Shown piece after piece: positions 17,836-29,122 of a DNA stretch of 64,000 bases; within the stretch, counting starts at the first letter, position 1; every line of letters starts with the position of its first letter. The notes below the pieces were generated by a model. It made no database searches. It was not told where the DNA came from and was given only the letters and a program-made list of their open reading frames with translations. Position numbers and translations under genes: made by a program. The DNA comes from Gammaproteobacteria bacterium (GTDB lineage Bacteria; Pseudomonadota; Gammaproteobacteria; Pseudomonadales; Pseudohongiellaceae): NCBI GenBank assembly GCA_018661465.1, contig JABJIC010000025.1:1-64000 (forward strand), written 5' to 3'.

Positions 17836-19296
17836 TCAGGCCTCCTCTGTCTTGATAGCTGGCTTGCGGGTATGCCAGTCAGTGCTTTGTTGAAATTTGT
17901 GGGCGATATTTAATAGCTTCGATTCTTCGAAGTCGTTGGTGACCATATGCATACCGATAGGTAAGCCATCAACCAGACCTGCTGGCACGGAGATGCCAGG
18001 CAGTCCAGCCAGGTTCACTGCAATGGTGTAAATATCTTCCAGATACATGGCAACCGGGTCGCTCTTTGATCCCAATTCAAAAGCAGTATGGGGAGAGGTT
18101 GGGCCGATGATGACATCGACTTCCTTAAATGCCTCGTCGAAATCATTCTTGATAAGACGTCGAATTTTCTGAGCCTTGCGGTAGTAGGCATCGTAAAAAC
18201 CGGCTGAAAGGGCATAGGTGCCCACAAGGATCCGCCTCTTTACTTCATCACCAAATCCTTCGCTACGGCTTCTTTTGTACATATCTTCCAGATCCACAGG
18301 ATCTTCACAACGATATCCATAACGAACGCCGTCGAAGCGTGAAAGGTTTGCAGATGCCTCTGCCGGCGCTACTACATAGTAGGCAGACACCGAGAGATGA
18401 TTGTTAGGAAGATCGATTTCCTTAATAGTTGCACCTAGTTTTTCGTATTCCTTCAGGGCATCTCGAATTGATTGCTCTACTTCGCTGTTCAGGCCTTCAG
18501 CGAAATGCTGTCTTGGAATGCCAATCTTCAATCCTTCCAATGAATTGTTTAGCCCGGCGGTGTAATCATCTGTTGGCGTGTCGATGCTAGTGGAATCTTT
18601 CTCGTCCAGCCCCGCTATGGCGTTAAGCATGAGAGCTGCGTCTTCGGCACTCTTGGTAAGCGGCCCTGCCTGATCCAGGCTAGAGGCAAATGCCACCATG
18701 CCCCAACGGGAAACACGACCATAACTGGGCTTGAAGCCGGTTATGCCACAGAATGCAGCCGGTTGTCGGATAGACCCACCGGTATCTGTTCCGGTCGCCA
18801 TCGCGCATAGATCAGCAGCAACTGCCGCCGCGGACCCGCCGGAAGAGCCGCCGGGCACTCGTTTCGTGTCCCAGGGATTGCGAACATCACCAAAGAAGCT
18901 GGTCTCATTGGATGAGCCCATGGCGAATTCATCCATATTGGTCTTGCCCAGAGTAACCACTCCGGCACTATTTAATCTCTCTACTACAGTGGCGTTATAG
19001 GGAGATACGAAGTTATGTAACATGCGAGAGCCGCAGGTGGTTAGAACGCCTTCTGTGCAGAAAATATCCTTGTGAGCAATAGGTATGCCCAGAAGAGCAC
19101 CGGAATCGCCCCCGGCCCTGGCAGTGTCAGCGGCATTCGCCTGCTGCATTGCAGAGTCTTCACACACAGTAATAAAGGCATTGAGTTCGCTATTGAGCTG
19201 GCCAATTCTATTGAGATAGGTCTGGGTAAGCTCCACGCTGGATATGTCGCCCGCGGCAAGAGCGGCGGATAATTCGGCGACGGTTTTTTCAATCAT
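17836..19296 (-). CDS. gatA: Asp/Glu-tRNA(Asn/Gln) amidotransferase subunit A
   Basis: Amidase-signature subunit that releases ammonia from glutamine. The catalytic Lys is in PIAHKDIF, and the two catalytic serines are in the [15 protein letters not shown] segment and the [13 protein letters not shown] segment. Length 486 aa is standard. It lies between gatC (85-bp gap) and gatB (2-bp gap). Confidence 0.99.
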   Translation of the reverse strand: MIEKTVAELSAALAAGDISSVELTQTYLNRIGQLNSELNAFITVCEDSAMQQANAADTARAGGDSGALLGIPIAHKDIFCTEGVLTTCGSRMLHNFVSPYNATVVERLNSAGVVTLGKTNMDEFAMGSSNETSFFGDVRNPWDTKRVPGGSSGGSAAAVAADLCAMATGTDTGGSIRQPAAFCGITGFKPSYGRVSRWGMVAFASSLDQAGPLTKSAEDAALMLNAIAGLDEKDSTSIDTPTDDYTAGLNNSLEGLKIGIPRQHFAEGLNSEVEQSIRDALKEYEKLGATIKEIDLPNNHLSVSAYYVVAPAEASANLSRFDGVRYGYRCEDPVDLEDMYKRSRSEGFGDEVKRRILVGTYALSAGFYDAYYRKAQKIRRLIKNDFDEAFKEVDVIIGPTSPHTAFELGSKSDPVAMYLEDIYTIAVNLAGLPGISVPAGLVDGLPIGMHMVTNDFEESKLLNIAHKFQQSTDWHTRKPAIKTEEA

Positions 19297-19381
19297 TTCG
19301 ATATTCCTGTCAGATCTGGCTATCAGAGCCAGATAAGCTTCTTATATTTAAAGGGTGCTGTGGGCATATGGGAGCTGGCGA

Positions 19382-19669
19382 TCAATCCATGACCTTCGGT
19401 ACCAGATAGAGGCCGTCCTGGCTTTTCGGGGCGAGCTTTTGTAGCTCGTCACGATTAATTTCGGCAGTGACCTTGTCTTCACGCAGTCGCTGGACCGCAT
19501 CGGTGGGATGTGCGAGTGGTTCGACATTATCCGTATTTACAGATTGCATCTGATCAATCAGTGCCAAAATGTCGGTAATTCTAGTTGTCACCTCTTCGGC
19601 TTCGGCATCACTAACGTGTAGCCTCGCTAAATGGGCAATTTTCTCTACCTCTGACCTGTCCAAAGCCAT
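19382..19669 (-). CDS. gatC: Asp/Glu-tRNA(Asn/Gln) amidotransferase subunit C
   Basis: Small belt subunit stabilising GatA-GatB. Start at 19669 ([19 protein letters not shown]) gives the normal 95 aa; the open frame to 19729 adds unconserved residues that would overlap the promoter. The conserved tail RLREDKVT and the ending LVPKVMD are present. It is the first gene of gatCAB, behind a good sigma-70 promoter at 19701-19729. Confidence 0.97.
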   Translation of the reverse strand: MALDRSEVEKIAHLARLHVSDAEAEEVTTRITDILALIDQMQSVNTDNVEPLAHPTDAVQRLREDKVTAEINRDELQKLAPKSQDGLYLVPKVMD

Positions 19670-21055
<1,386 letters not shown>

Positions 21056-21086
21056 CCCTACTCTGGTCGTGGTTCTTAGCCGGGGC

Positions 21087-21095
21087 TGTTATACT
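21087..21095 (+). promoter_or_regulatory. Extended -10 promoter between mreB and mreC
   Basis: TGTTATACT (TG at 21087-21088, TATACT at 21090-21095) is an extended -10 box without a convincing -35. It would start an additional mreCD transcript about 34 nt before the inferred mreC start. The same nine bases form the exbD promoter at 35512-35520. Confidence 0.45.
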
Positions 21096-21135
21096 TTTTT
21101 TGTCTACTACAGAGCACTAAAGAGGTAGTTCAGCC

Positions 21136-22140
21136 ATCGACAAGACCCTGTTTACAAAAGGTGTTGCCCTCGAATACAGGGCACTTGCTTTTGTCCTCCT
21201 TTCTATCTGTATCTTGTTTGCCGATAGCCGCTTCGGTTATGCGGAGCGGATTCGCTTTGGCCTGGGATATGTCACCACACCGGTTTATTGGGTTGCAGAC
21301 ATTCCTACCCGGGTCTCCCTCTGGATTGACGACGTCTTCGTTTCCCGCACCGACTTATTAGAAGAAAACACCCAGCTAAGAGAAAACCTGCTTATAGCCC
21401 AGCGAGAATTGCAGCTGCTTGAGAGTTTGGCCAGTGAGAATAATCGTTTGCGAGCGCTTAATGAGGCAGCTGAAATTGTGGCTGGTGAAGTCCTTCCTGC
21501 AGAGATAATAAATATTTCACCTGACCCCTTTTCCAAACGAGTCCTCATTAACAAAGGTTCAAGTGATGGAGTGTTTGTAGGTCAGGCTCTGTTAGATGCT
21601 AATGGATTGATGGGCCAGGTTGTCGAGGTTCTTCCTTTCAATAGCTGGGTTTTGTTAATAACAGATTCTCATCACGTAACTCCGGTAGAGGTAAACAGAA
21701 ACGGGGAGCGTGCCTTTGCCAGGGGATCGAGGTCTACGTCAATGGAGTTGGATCTTGAGTTCGTAACCCAGACCCAGGATATGAAAGCAGGGGATTTGCT
21801 TGTGAGCTCAGGAATGGGTCAGGTATATCCAAAGAATTATCCCGTGGCTACAATCGTAAGTGTCTATTCTGACCCCGGTCAGGACTTTGCCACGATAATT
21901 GCCCGACCACTGGCGGAGCTCGCTAGCACTCGTCACGTTATGTTGGTTTTCCAAAATGAAGAAACCGACGCCTCTAATCTCGAAGAAGATTTGAATCTCG
22001 GCGAAGATGTCGGTCTCGATTCTCAGGTTGAAGTGGTAGCAGACGGCCAGATCCTTCGACTTGAGTCTGAAGACGATGCTCCTACTCCAATCCAGGCCCC
22101 AACCCAGACTCAACCCCAGCCCCAAGATCAGGATCAGTAG
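21136..22140 (+). CDS. mreC: Rod shape-determining protein MreC (non-canonical start)
   Basis: Periplasmic, membrane-anchored elongasome protein linking MreB/MreD to PBP2 and RodA. From the TTG at 21214 on, it shows the MreC pattern: a coiled coil (LLEENTQLRENLLIAQRELQ), then the beta domain (VLINKGSSDGVFVGQALLD, GLMGQVVEV, SSGMGQVYPKNYP). That start would remove most of the single membrane helix (ALAFVLLSICILFA). The frame upstream has no ATG, GTG or TTG back to a stop codon; conserved N-terminal residues (TLFTKG) require starting at ATC 21136 or CTG 21148, with AGAGGT at 21121-21126 well placed for ATC. From ATC the protein has 334 aa. The C-tail is Pro/Gln-rich. Confidence 0.85.
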   Translation: MDKTLFTKGVALEYRALAFVLLSICILFADSRFGYAERIRFGLGYVTTPVYWVADIPTRVSLWIDDVFVSRTDLLEENTQLRENLLIAQRELQLLESLASENNRLRALNEAAEIVAGEVLPAEIINISPDPFSKRVLINKGSSDGVFVGQALLDANGLMGQVVEVLPFNSWVLLITDSHHVTPVEVNRNGERAFARGSRSTSMELDLEFVTQTQDMKAGDLLVSSGMGQVYPKNYPVATIVSVYSDPGQDFATIIARPLAELASTRHVMLVFQNEETDASNLEEDLNLGEDVGLDSQVEVVADGQILRLESEDDAPTPIQAPTQTQPQPQDQDQ

Positions 22141-22148
22141 GAAGCACT

Positions 22149-22637
22149 ATGCAAAAACGAGCACACGCAACCTGGGTGATCCTGCTCACACTTTTTATAG
22201 CCTACTTATTGGCTATCGTTCCATTTCCTGATTGGGCAATGAACTATCGGCCAGAGTGGGTTCCAATGGTTCTAATCTACTGGGCTATGGCGCTTCCTTA
22301 CCGTGTAGGAATAGGGTGGGCATGGGCAGTAGGGCTTGTGCTGGATATTCTGGAAGGTTCAATTCTAGGTATTAATGCTATCTCGCTGGTCATAATTGCC
22401 TACGTCACTATCTCGCTTCATCAGCGTATGAGAATGTTCTCTACACTTCAGCAGAGCGGATTGGTGCTTGCTCTGGTCGGCCTGAATTTAATGGTTTGCC
22501 ATTGGTTGCTAATCGTTACCGGTCAATCTGTTCCCGCGAATCTGATGTATCTAATGGCAGCACTCACCAGCGCCATAATCTGGCCATCACTTTTTCAATT
22601 GCTGAGGCAGATCCGCAGAGGTTTCAGAGTGACGTGA
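22149..22637 (+). CDS. mreD: Rod shape-determining protein MreD
   Basis: Inner-membrane elongasome protein with about five hydrophobic helices across 162 aa. It has the family landmarks FPDWAMNYRPEWVPMVLIYWA and a Gly/Asp-containing GLVLDILEGSILGINA. GGAAG lies just ahead of ATG 22149, 8 bp after the mreC stop. Confidence 0.95.
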   Translation: MQKRAHATWVILLTLFIAYLLAIVPFPDWAMNYRPEWVPMVLIYWAMALPYRVGIGWAWAVGLVLDILEGSILGINAISLVIIAYVTISLHQRMRMFSTLQQSGLVLALVGLNLMVCHWLLIVTGQSVPANLMYLMAALTSAIIWPSLFQLLRQIRRGFRVT

Positions 22638-22694
22638 TTTTAAATGCTCGTATTTAGTTGAGAATAGTTACGTTTGATAAGAGTTGTTTGAGAA

Positions 22695-23300
22695 ATGTCT
22701 GACTACAATCTAATTCTAGCCTCTGCATCACCTCGAAGACAGGAGTTGCTGAATCAGGTTGGCGTGGAGTTCCAGGTAAAATCACAGGACATCGATGAAT
22801 CGCTGCGGGCTGATGAAGAAGCTCTCGATTACGTGTGTCGTATGGCTAAGGAAAAAGCACAGTCTGCCTTGGCCAAGCTGGAAGCAGATAGCCCCTTCCT
22901 CGTACTAGCGGCAGATACCGTGGTGGTGTGTGACGACATAATTATGGGTAAGCCGCTAGATCAGAAGCAATCTGCAAGCATGTTGGCAAAGCTTTCAGGC
23001 AGGGATCATCGGGTATTGTCCGCAATCAGTCTTGCCACTACCAAGCGAAGTGAATCAGCGGTTTCCCAGTCTCTGGTTACTTTTCGAGATATCAGTCAAC
23101 AGGAAGCGATAGCCTATTGGCAAAGCGGTGAGCCAGCTGGAAAAGCTGGATCTTATGCTATTCAGGGAATTGGGGCAGTCTTTGTGCAAAATCTCGTGGG
23201 AAGCTACAGTGGAGTAATGGGTTTGCCGCTGTACGAAACAGCGCTGCTGCTTGGCAAATTTGGTATTAACTGTATAACAAACCTGAGAGCGAAATCTTGA
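22695..23300 (+). CDS. maf: Maf family nucleoside triphosphate pyrophosphatase
   Basis: Hydrolyses non-canonical or specific NTPs (dTTP/UTP or 7-methyl-GTP, by subfamily) to monophosphates. The SASPRRQELLNQVG start, the catalytic-Asp stretch VLAADTVV and the GKAGSYAIQGIGA loop are all present. The 201-aa length is normal. The place after mreD matches the dTTP/UTP-specific YhdE branch; substrate was not decided from sequence. The last codons overlap the rng start by 4 bp. Confidence 0.95.
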   Translation: MSDYNLILASASPRRQELLNQVGVEFQVKSQDIDESLRADEEALDYVCRMAKEKAQSALAKLEADSPFLVLAADTVVVCDDIIMGKPLDQKQSASMLAKLSGRDHRVLSAISLATTKRSESAVSQSLVTFRDISQQEAIAYWQSGEPAGKAGSYAIQGIGAVFVQNLVGSYSGVMGLPLYETALLLGKFGINCITNLRAKS

Positions 23301-24775
23301 GCGAAGAAATACTGATCAACGTGACAGCTATGGAGACGCGAGTAGCCCTTATTGAAAACGGGCTACTTCAGGAAATCTTCATCGAAAGAAATAATCATCG
23401 TGGGCACGTGGGTGATATTTTTCGCGGGAAAGTTGTCAGGGTTATGCCTGGCATGGAAGCTGCTTTCGTGGACATCGGTCTGGACAAGGCCGCGTTTATC
23501 CATGCTTCGGATATCGAAGAAATTGACAACGAAGGTTTTGAATTAAAGAGCGATTCGCCGAAGACTATTCAGGAACTGCTTCGTGAAGGGCAATACCTCA
23601 TAGTACAGGTAGCCAAGGACGCTATTAGTACCAAAGGTGCCAGACTTACCACTCATCTGACCTTGCCTTCGCGCAATCTGGTTTATCTGCCACGCAGTAA
23701 GCATGTAGGTATTTCTCAGCGTCTGGAAAGCGAAGAAGAACGCACGCGACTGCTTGATCAGCTCAATTCAGTTCTCGAAGAGGAGTCATGGCAAGGCCGC
23801 GGCGGATTTATTATTCGCACCGCAGCAGAAGGGGCCGGCCCGGAAGAATTTGTGGAAGATGTTCGCTACCTGAAGAGGTTGTGGACAAAAGTAGATGAGC
23901 GAATTGGCCGTGCTGAGCAAGTGTGTTCGGTGTACGGCGAAAAAGCGCTCTATATGCGAACCGTTCGCGATCTGATTACTTCCAATGTTGAAAAGATCAG
24001 AGTGGATAATTCCAATTCTCTGGCAGAGATAAAGCAATTCCTGGAGGAATTCGTCCCCGACTCCAGCACCTCGGTTGAACTTTATACAGGCGACAGACCT
24101 ATATTCGATCTCTACGGAATAGAGGATGAAATCAACAAGGCACTTGGGCGGCAGGTAAAGTTGAAATCCGGCGGCGATCTCATCATCGATCAAACTGAGG
24201 CGATGACTACAATAGATGTTAATACCGGGGCTTATCTGGGTAGTCGAAATCACGCTGAGACAATTTTTAAAACCAATCTCGAGGCGGCCACTGCTATTGC
24301 CCGCCAGTTAAGGGTGAGAAATCTTGGTGGAATCATCATTCTAGATTTTATTGATATGCAAGATGTGGAGCATCAGCGGCAGGTTGAGCGCACACTGGGA
24401 AAAGCTTTAGAAAAGGATCATGCAAAAACTTCGGTCACCGATATTTCCCAATTGGGATTAATAGAAATGACTCGAAAGCGGACTCGTGAAGGTCTTGGGC
24501 AGACACTGTCTAATAAATGTCCGGTTTGTGAAGGTAGAGGTACTCAAAAATCCCCTGAGACTGTTTGCTACGAAATCTTCCGCGAAATAATACGAGTGAC
24601 CCGGGCTTATGAAAATGACGTGCTCCTGGTAATAGCGTCTCAGCTTGTTGTGGACAGGCTGCTAGACGAGGAGTCCAGTACCCTGTCCGAACTGCAAGAA
24701 TTAGTCTCCAAGACGGTCAAATTCGAAGTAGAACCCATGTATACTCAAGAACAATTTGACGTTGTGCTTTATTAG
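23297..24775 (+). CDS. rng: Ribonuclease G
   Basis: Endoribonuclease of the RNase E/G family, maturing 16S rRNA and decaying mRNAs. The N-terminal S1 domain (GDIFRGKVVRVMPGMEAAFVDIG), the catalytic aspartates in TIDVNTGAY and ILDFIDM, and the zinc-link CPVCEGRG are intact; 492 aa is standard, with no RNase E-type C-terminal extension. The start codon is TTG at 23297, overlapping the maf stop as TTGA, so the two are translationally coupled. Confidence 0.98.
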   Translation: MSEEILINVTAMETRVALIENGLLQEIFIERNNHRGHVGDIFRGKVVRVMPGMEAAFVDIGLDKAAFIHASDIEEIDNEGFELKSDSPKTIQELLREGQYLIVQVAKDAISTKGARLTTHLTLPSRNLVYLPRSKHVGISQRLESEEERTRLLDQLNSVLEEESWQGRGGFIIRTAAEGAGPEEFVEDVRYLKRLWTKVDERIGRAEQVCSVYGEKALYMRTVRDLITSNVEKIRVDNSNSLAEIKQFLEEFVPDSSTSVELYTGDRPIFDLYGIEDEINKALGRQVKLKSGGDLIIDQTEAMTTIDVNTGAYLGSRNHAETIFKTNLEAATAIARQLRVRNLGGIIILDFIDMQDVEHQRQVERTLGKALEKDHAKTSVTDISQLGLIEMTRKRTREGLGQTLSNKCPVCEGRGTQKSPETVCYEIFREIIRVTRAYENDVLLVIASQLVVDRLLDEESSTLSELQELVSKTVKFEVEPMYTQEQFDVVLY

Positions 24776-24954
24776 CTGTGTTTTAGTGTTGTTGGGGCCT
24801 CTTACATTAAAGACTTTGGGGCTTTCAGTTCCTGTTCAGGATTACTGCGTTATATATTCTCTGCAGTATCGTCTTAATCTATCAGAGGTTCGCCTACTAA
24901 TACTCGCTACGCAATTCGATATTAATAGCTGTGCCAGAGAACTCGATCACTAGC

Positions 24955-27900
24955 ATGTTTGTCTTAATCCTCAAGAAAATACGCCGCCAACTGGTGCTTT
25001 TGTGTGCCGTGGCCTTGGTGCTGCTGGCGGCATATGTGAGTCTTGGGCGGCAATTCATGCCGGCGGTTTCTCGTTATGTAGCATTTTTCGAGGAACAAAT
25101 ATTCGAACTAACCGGATCCCCGGTAACCATTGGTTCTCTTACAGGAAGCTTTCAAGGGTTCAATCCCACTCTTCAAGTCAACGAATTGAGTCTGTTGGTA
25201 GGAGAAGATCAGGATTCTGCGTTGGTATTTGATAGCGCAACAATTATCGTAGATATGCCTCGAAGTGTCTGGCAGCGGCAGTGGGTCGTGAAGGATTTTG
25301 TGGTTGAATCTCTGAGTCTGGATTTCGAACAAACTGACGAAGGTGACTGGGAATTACGAGGAGTGAGTAGTTCAAGTGATGCCGGCGTAGACATAGACAA
25401 TCTCTACAGTACGTTTCTGCAGTTGGCCCAACTAAGTTTGCGGAATGTCACTATCAATTTGCACACGCTTGAAAATGAAACCATTAGCTTCATAAATGGT
25501 TCTGTTTCGTTTCAAAATAGAGCCAATACTCACTTTCTTCACGTGGATGCTAATCTGCAAGAAAACAACGAAAATCTTTCACTGTCGTTCGAAGTAGAGG
25601 GGAGCCAATTATCCGAAATCGATGGCAGGCTACATCTCGATGTGCCGGAGGCTGATTACTCTGCATTATTCAGCAGCTTCGATATTGGAGAGATGAAGGT
25701 TGCTCAACTACATGGTGGCGGCGGTTTCTGGTTAAATTTTTCTTCTGGTGAAGTTAGTGATCTAACCTCCAATATTGAGATTGATGCTGTCACTCTGACT
25801 GCAAATCAGCTCGAGCCTATTTCTCTCGCTAACATAGGTGGCAAGGTCTTCCTGCGACGAATGTTGGGTGAAGGATCTTTGGAGGTTTCTTTTTCTGATA
25901 TGTCTCTAGCTTGGCAAGAAATGAGTTGGTCGCCGTTCAATGTCCATGCTTCATATCTCCCTGATCAAAATTTCAGTATCGAGGCAGATTTCATTGATGT
26001 TTCCTTGTTGGCTCAGTTCGTTGCAGGAAGTGGATTACTTGATGCCTCAGCTCAGGAGCAGCTTAATCTATATGCTCCCCGAGGAGCGCTGGAGAACCTC
26101 GCTGTTGATCTGCCGCTCGGGGAAAACAATGAGGAACACTTGACCCTAAAGACAAATCTTAATGATATGGAAATAGGCTCCGTAGGTGGGTCTCCAAAAA
26201 TGTGGGGGATAAATGGCTACCTGGAGATAGATTTTGATCCCCTTAGTCAAACGGCTGTAGGTCTTGCAGAAGTTGAATCCGATAATTTCAGAATAAACAT
26301 TCCCACTGTGTTCACTTCGACCTGGGATCATGACTACGTCAACGGCAGCCTGGGTTTTAGTGTAGACCTTTCTGCGGGCCAGTTAGTGAAAATGGTAAGC
26401 AGTGTGATTGTTGCCGAATCCGAAGTAGTAAATGGCCGTATTCAATTCACTTCGACTATGAATCGTCCAGACGAAGGTGAGAGGGTAGGTGAATTAGAGC
26501 TGTTGGTAGGCGCCTTGGAGCTAGATGCAGAGCAAAAATCTCTCTATCTTCTGGACGGCCCGAATATCGAAGACGGTCTGCGTAACACAATGGAGTGGCT
26601 GGAGGACGCTATTCTTGATGGTGAATTACGCAATAGCGGTGCTCTTTATCGAGGTTCAACTCTACCGGGAGCAATTGCAGCTACCAAGACCTTTCAGAGT
26701 TTCTATCTTGTTGATCAGGGCGAAATTGACTTCAGTCAGGAGTGGCCAAATCTTTCTGAAGTTTCTGCATTCGTAGATACAGATGACAACAATATTGATA
26801 TCGAAGTGGTTTCCGCTACGAGTATGAATGTCGATGCGCGAGCTGTACAAGGGGAGATTCGTCAAAACGAAGAAGGCGATATTTGGCTTAGTTTAAAAGG
26901 TGAAGCGTCCGGTATTACGGCAGATGGTTTAGATTATTTACAGAGCGCGCCGGTGGGTCAGGGATTAAAAAACGCCTTTCTTGGTTGGCAGTCAGAAGGC
27001 GGTTTCACTTCAGATATCGAAGTAGAAGTACCTTTCAATAATCCAGACAATGATACTGATGTTCGCCTGGATATCCTGTTGAATAGTAATTCTCTCTATA
27101 TACCAGAATATGAAATTGCAGTACGAGAATTGGATGGTCCCGTAATTTTTGATACCAGAACAGGAGTGGAAGAAACTGCTCTGAGAGGGAGACTGTTTGA
27201 TCAGTTTGTAAATCTTAAGCTTTCATCGGTTCAAATTAATGGTGAGCTTGATTCAGTTCTGATTGATGGAGCAGGCCTAGCTACACCGCAGGCACTAATT
27301 GACTGGCCTTTGCAGAGTAACTTTGTGCGAGAACTGTTACAGCGGATGGATGGGCAGATAGCCTATACCAGCCAGTTGAGTATCAATCAAAATTCAGCCA
27401 GTGATGTGAAGAACACTCTTCATATCGATTCGACACTTGCTGGTGCCTCCATGTCGCTTCCTTATCCGTTCACCAAACCTGTCGAGATTGAACTACCTCT
27501 TTCTCTTGATATTGAATTTTTGGGAGATAGCCAAGATATTCAAGGTGAGCTCGGACCAGAATTGAGCTTTGCTCTTGAGGTGGAAGAAGGCTCTATTCGT
27601 GATGGGTTGGTGTACGTTGGGGAGAACCAATCCAATTTCAGTAATTTGATGGACAATTCATCATCGGGTTTGGCTGTTATTGGATACGTGGACAGATTTC
27701 AATTCGAGCCATGGAGTGGATTTCTCGGTGAGTTGAATGTTGCTGGCGAAGCCTCGGAGGGTTTTGCTACTACATTGGATTTCCTCGATCTTGAACTGGG
27801 AACTCTGGAGCTCTATGACCAGGAATTTCATGATGTAAACATGCGCATTGAACCGGAGGCCGTGGAGAATATCTGGGCGATTGATCTCGCAAGTGAGTCG

Positions 27901-28968
27901 ATTGCGGGGCAAGTTAAATTGCCATTCTCGGTAGATGAATATGTTGAGCTCGATCTGGACTATCTTCGATTAGCGGGTAGTGAAGTAGATAGAATCGGCC
28001 CGCAACAGCAGCGAAGCCCGGAAGAGGAAGATGTTGAAGCTGTTGATACTCTGGCTAATATAGATCCAAGAACCTTGCCGCGGATGAAGTTTACTACTGA
28101 CGAGTTTCGAATCGGTGATCGACCCTTTGGTAGTTGGAAATTTACTTTGGACCCTCACGCAGGTGGCGCTGAATTTACTGATCTGGTCTTCGATTTTCGC
28201 GGCTTGAGACTGGGCATGGAAGGCTTCGAAGAGGCGGAGGAGCTTGGATTGCCTCCGGCATTTAGTTGGAGCTACGATGGGCAAGATCACCGCAGTGCTC
28301 TAAACGGAATTCTTTACGCAGACGACATGGCGAATGTTTTGACGGCGAATGGATATGCAGCCAGCCTGGAGAGTGACGATGCCATTTTTATTGCCAGGCT
28401 TAACTGGCCAGGGACTCCTGCATTTTTTAGTGCCGAAAATCTTAGCGGCGAGATTGAACTTGAAATTGATGATGGTCGATTTCTTCAGGGCGGAGCGGGT
28501 GCAGCCGGTGCTTTAAAACTCATTAGCATTTTGAATTTTGATGCAATCATGCGCCGACTGCGATTTAGCGATGATTTACTACGAAGCGGACTGGCCTACG
28601 AAGAAATTTCGGCCGATCTTACTCTCGACAACGGGCATGTGCTTATTAATGATCGGGTGGTGATTTCAGGTCCCTCCAGTCTCTATCAAATTACCGGGGA
28701 GTTGGATCTAAAAGAAGAAACCATACTCGGTGAGATGTTCCTTACGTTGCCTGTAAGTGAAAACATTCCCTGGCTAGGTTTACTGACAGCAAATATTCCA
28801 CTTGCTGTAGGTGCGTATCTGTTCGACAGAATTTTTGGTAGTCAGGTTAATAGCCTTACTAGTGCTGTTTACACCCTCGATGGCCCCTGGGAGGGGTTGG
28901 AGCCAAATTTCAAACAGGCGTTTGGTTCTCCTGACAGTCGGGATCAAAGCGTTGCTCCCCAGCAATAA
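24955..28968 (+). CDS. yhdP: YhdP-family AsmA-like inter-membrane protein
   Basis: Very large (1337 aa) protein with one N-terminal membrane helix (residues ~9-25) and a long periplasmic part of repeated beta-strands, ending in the AsmA/DUF3971 C-terminal pattern (GALKLISILNFDAIMRRLRFSDD, ISGPSSLYQITGELDL). YhdP proteins belong to the RBG-like bridge family implicated in moving phospholipids to the outer membrane. ATG 24955 (MFVLILKKIRRQL) is favoured over GTG 24931 because the helix starts right there. It follows rng after 179 bp, as in other Gammaproteobacteria. Confidence 0.93.
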   Translation: MFVLILKKIRRQLVLLCAVALVLLAAYVSLGRQFMPAVSRYVAFFEEQIFELTGSPVTIGSLTGSFQGFNPTLQVNELSLLVGEDQDSALVFDSATIIVDMPRSVWQRQWVVKDFVVESLSLDFEQTDEGDWELRGVSSSSDAGVDIDNLYSTFLQLAQLSLRNVTINLHTLENETISFINGSVSFQNRANTHFLHVDANLQENNENLSLSFEVEGSQLSEIDGRLHLDVPEADYSALFSSFDIGEMKVAQLHGGGGFWLNFSSGEVSDLTSNIEIDAVTLTANQLEPISLANIGGKVFLRRMLGEGSLEVSFSDMSLAWQEMSWSPFNVHASYLPDQNFSIEADFIDVSLLAQFVAGSGLLDASAQEQLNLYAPRGALENLAVDLPLGENNEEHLTLKTNLNDMEIGSVGGSPKMWGINGYLEIDFDPLSQTAVGLAEVESDNFRINIPTVFTSTWDHDYVNGSLGFSVDLSAGQLVKMVSSVIVAESEVVNGRIQFTSTMNRPDEGERVGELELLVGALELDAEQKSLYLLDGPNIEDGLRNTMEWLEDAILDGELRNSGALYRGSTLPGAIAATKTFQSFYLVDQGEIDFSQEWPNLSEVSAFVDTDDNNIDIEVVSATSMNVDARAVQGEIRQNEEGDIWLSLKGEASGITADGLDYLQSAPVGQGLKNAFLGWQSEGGFTSDIEVEVPFNNPDNDTDVRLDILLNSNSLYIPEYEIAVRELDGPVIFDTRTGVEETALRGRLFDQFVNLKLSSVQINGELDSVLIDGAGLATPQALIDWPLQSNFVRELLQRMDGQIAYTSQLSINQNSASDVKNTLHIDSTLAGASMSLPYPFTKPVEIELPLSLDIEFLGDSQDIQGELGPELSFALEVEEGSIRDGLVYVGENQSNFSNLMDNSSSGLAVIGYVDRFQFEPWSGFLGELNVAGEASEGFATTLDFLDLELGTLELYDQEFHDVNMRIEPEAVENIWAIDLASESIAGQVKLPFSVDEYVELDLDYLRLAGSEVDRIGPQQQRSPEEEDVEAVDTLANIDPRTLPRMKFTTDEFRIGDRPFGSWKFTLDPHAGGAEFTDLVFDFRGLRLGMEGFEEAEELGLPPAFSWSYDGQDHRSALNGILYADDMANVLTANGYAASLESDDAIFIARLNWPGTPAFFSAENLSGEIELEIDDGRFLQGGAGAAGALKLISILNFDAIMRRLRFSDDLLRSGLAYEEISADLTLDNGHVLINDRVVISGPSSLYQITGELDLKEETILGEMFLTLPVSENIPWLGLLTANIPLAVGAYLFDRIFGSQVNSLTSAVYTLDGPWEGLEPNFKQAFGSPDSRDQSVAPQQ

Positions 28969-29122
28969 GTCTCTGAATTCTTAGATTTAAGTACACAGTC
29001 TCGAGTACTCAGTCTCAAACACGAGGTGACTTTAGTTTCCCAATCTGGACAAGCTTCGCTTTTGTTCATACCCTAGATTCTCCTTTGCAGAATAAAATTA
29101 ACTGAAGAGCTGCGATAGACTT

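Noticed and set aside
23297-23300. Maf-rng overlap read as a frameshift.
   Set aside because: Both proteins are full length; the 4-bp TTGA overlap is an ordinary translational coupling with a TTG start.
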